Position numbers and translations under genes: made by a program
Shown here: one piece after another, positions 63,861 through 64,000 of the stretch
How positions within the stretch are numbered: position 1 is the stretch's first letter
How the letters are laid out: the number at the start of each line of letters is the position of its first letter
NCBI GenBank assembly: GCA_934661195.1
Contig: CAKUJD010000001.1
Coordinates: forward strand, 1 to 64,000
Direction: 5' to 3'
Source: an uncultured Muribaculaceae bacterium
GTDB lineage: Bacteria; Bacteroidota; Bacteroidia; Bacteroidales; Muribaculaceae
DNA: 64,000 bases
Notes under the pieces: model-generated
The model's input: the letters and a program-made list of their open reading frames with translations, nothing else
Database searches by the model: none
What the model was told of the DNA's origin: nothing

Positions 63861-64000
63861 ATGCGCGACAAACTTCATGGAATAGTGCTTGGCACCGTGC
63901 GCTGCACCGACCGCACCAGCATTGTGCGCATCTACACCGACCGACGCGGCCTCATGGCGTTTGTGTCACCGCAGTCGGCCACGGCTGCCGCGCGCATGCG
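63861..64000 (+). CDS. recO: DNA repair protein RecO (partial, cut by window end)
   Basis: Only the first 46 codons lie in the window. MRDKLHGIVLGTVRCTDRTS in part (LHGIVLGTVRCTDRTSIVRI) and YTDRRGLMAFVSP match the N-terminal OB fold of RecO, which loads RecA onto SSB-coated DNA with RecR. It is divergent from the tRNA-Glu/rpsT cluster, a neighbourhood also found in other Bacteroidales. The assignment rests on the N-terminus alone. Confidence 0.8.
   Translation, partial: MRDKLHGIVLGTVRCTDRTSIVRIYTDRRGLMAFVSPQSATAAARM

Overview
The window looks like chromosome of a gut-type Bacteroidales, most plausibly Muribaculaceae or a near relative. The reasons are: many TAnnTTTG -7 promoter boxes (the Bacteroidota sigma factor consensus), few Shine-Dalgarno sequences, an ATP-type PEP carboxykinase, a fused FeoA-FeoB, MeaB plus a PduO-type cobalamin adenosyltransferase, a GlsA/GlsB-like lipid gene pair, and many secreted proteins with type IX secretion (T9SS)-like C-termini. 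Family-level placement is inference. No rRNA, CRISPR array or intact mobile element was seen.

Layout. 0-2 kb: an array of nested palindromes, an ISL3-type transposase remnant and an AT-richer orphan gene. 2-6.5 kb: tRNA-Leu(CAA), meaB, two DUF1573 exported proteins and tcdA. 6.6-10.7 kb: pckA, an exported protein of unknown function and a membrane-anchored AraC regulator. 10.9-26.2 kb is bounded by two inverted copies of a small transcription unit (promoter, about 150 nt, terminator). Between them lie tyrS, tRNA-Gln, a small accessory patch with a frameshifted DUF6155 gene, a P-type Ca2+ ATPase, feoAB, and a six-gene envelope operon (acyltransferase, hemolysin-like acyltransferase, Wzi-like barrel, lipocalin-like lipoprotein, membrane-anchored protein, AEC transporter). 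26.4-32.2 kb: pgeF-obg, a small membrane protein, an AlkZ-like remnant, and the operon tsaE-birA-LOG-cobalamin adenosyltransferase-DUF2795. 32.4-36 kb: tRNA-Leu(CAG), a TPR protein, an outer-membrane barrel and an Xaa-Pro aminopeptidase. 36.2-62.2 kb is dominated by large secreted proteins: seven exported proteins with T9SS-like ends, including a 2030-residue GLUG-repeat protein and a subtilase, interrupted by a zinc-ribbon gene, manC and a porin. 62.2-64 kb: an orphan membrane protein, tRNA-Glu, rpsT, a second tRNA-Glu and the start of recO.

How the genes fit together. MeaB and the cobalamin adenosyltransferase both serve B12-dependent methylmalonyl-CoA mutase, and PckA sits at the PEP/oxaloacetate node of the same succinate/propionate fermentation. 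The 20.6-25.9 kb operon appears to build or export envelope lipids or surface components. The 36-62 kb block is a surface and secretome region.

The most interesting unexplained items are the duplicated small transcription unit at 10.9 and 26.1 kb (transcribed part almost identical, flank diverged), the nested palindrome array at 92-370, the four 23-bp repeats at 5.3 kb, three promoters placed almost on the start codon, and the dense T9SS cargo block with two kinds of C-terminus.
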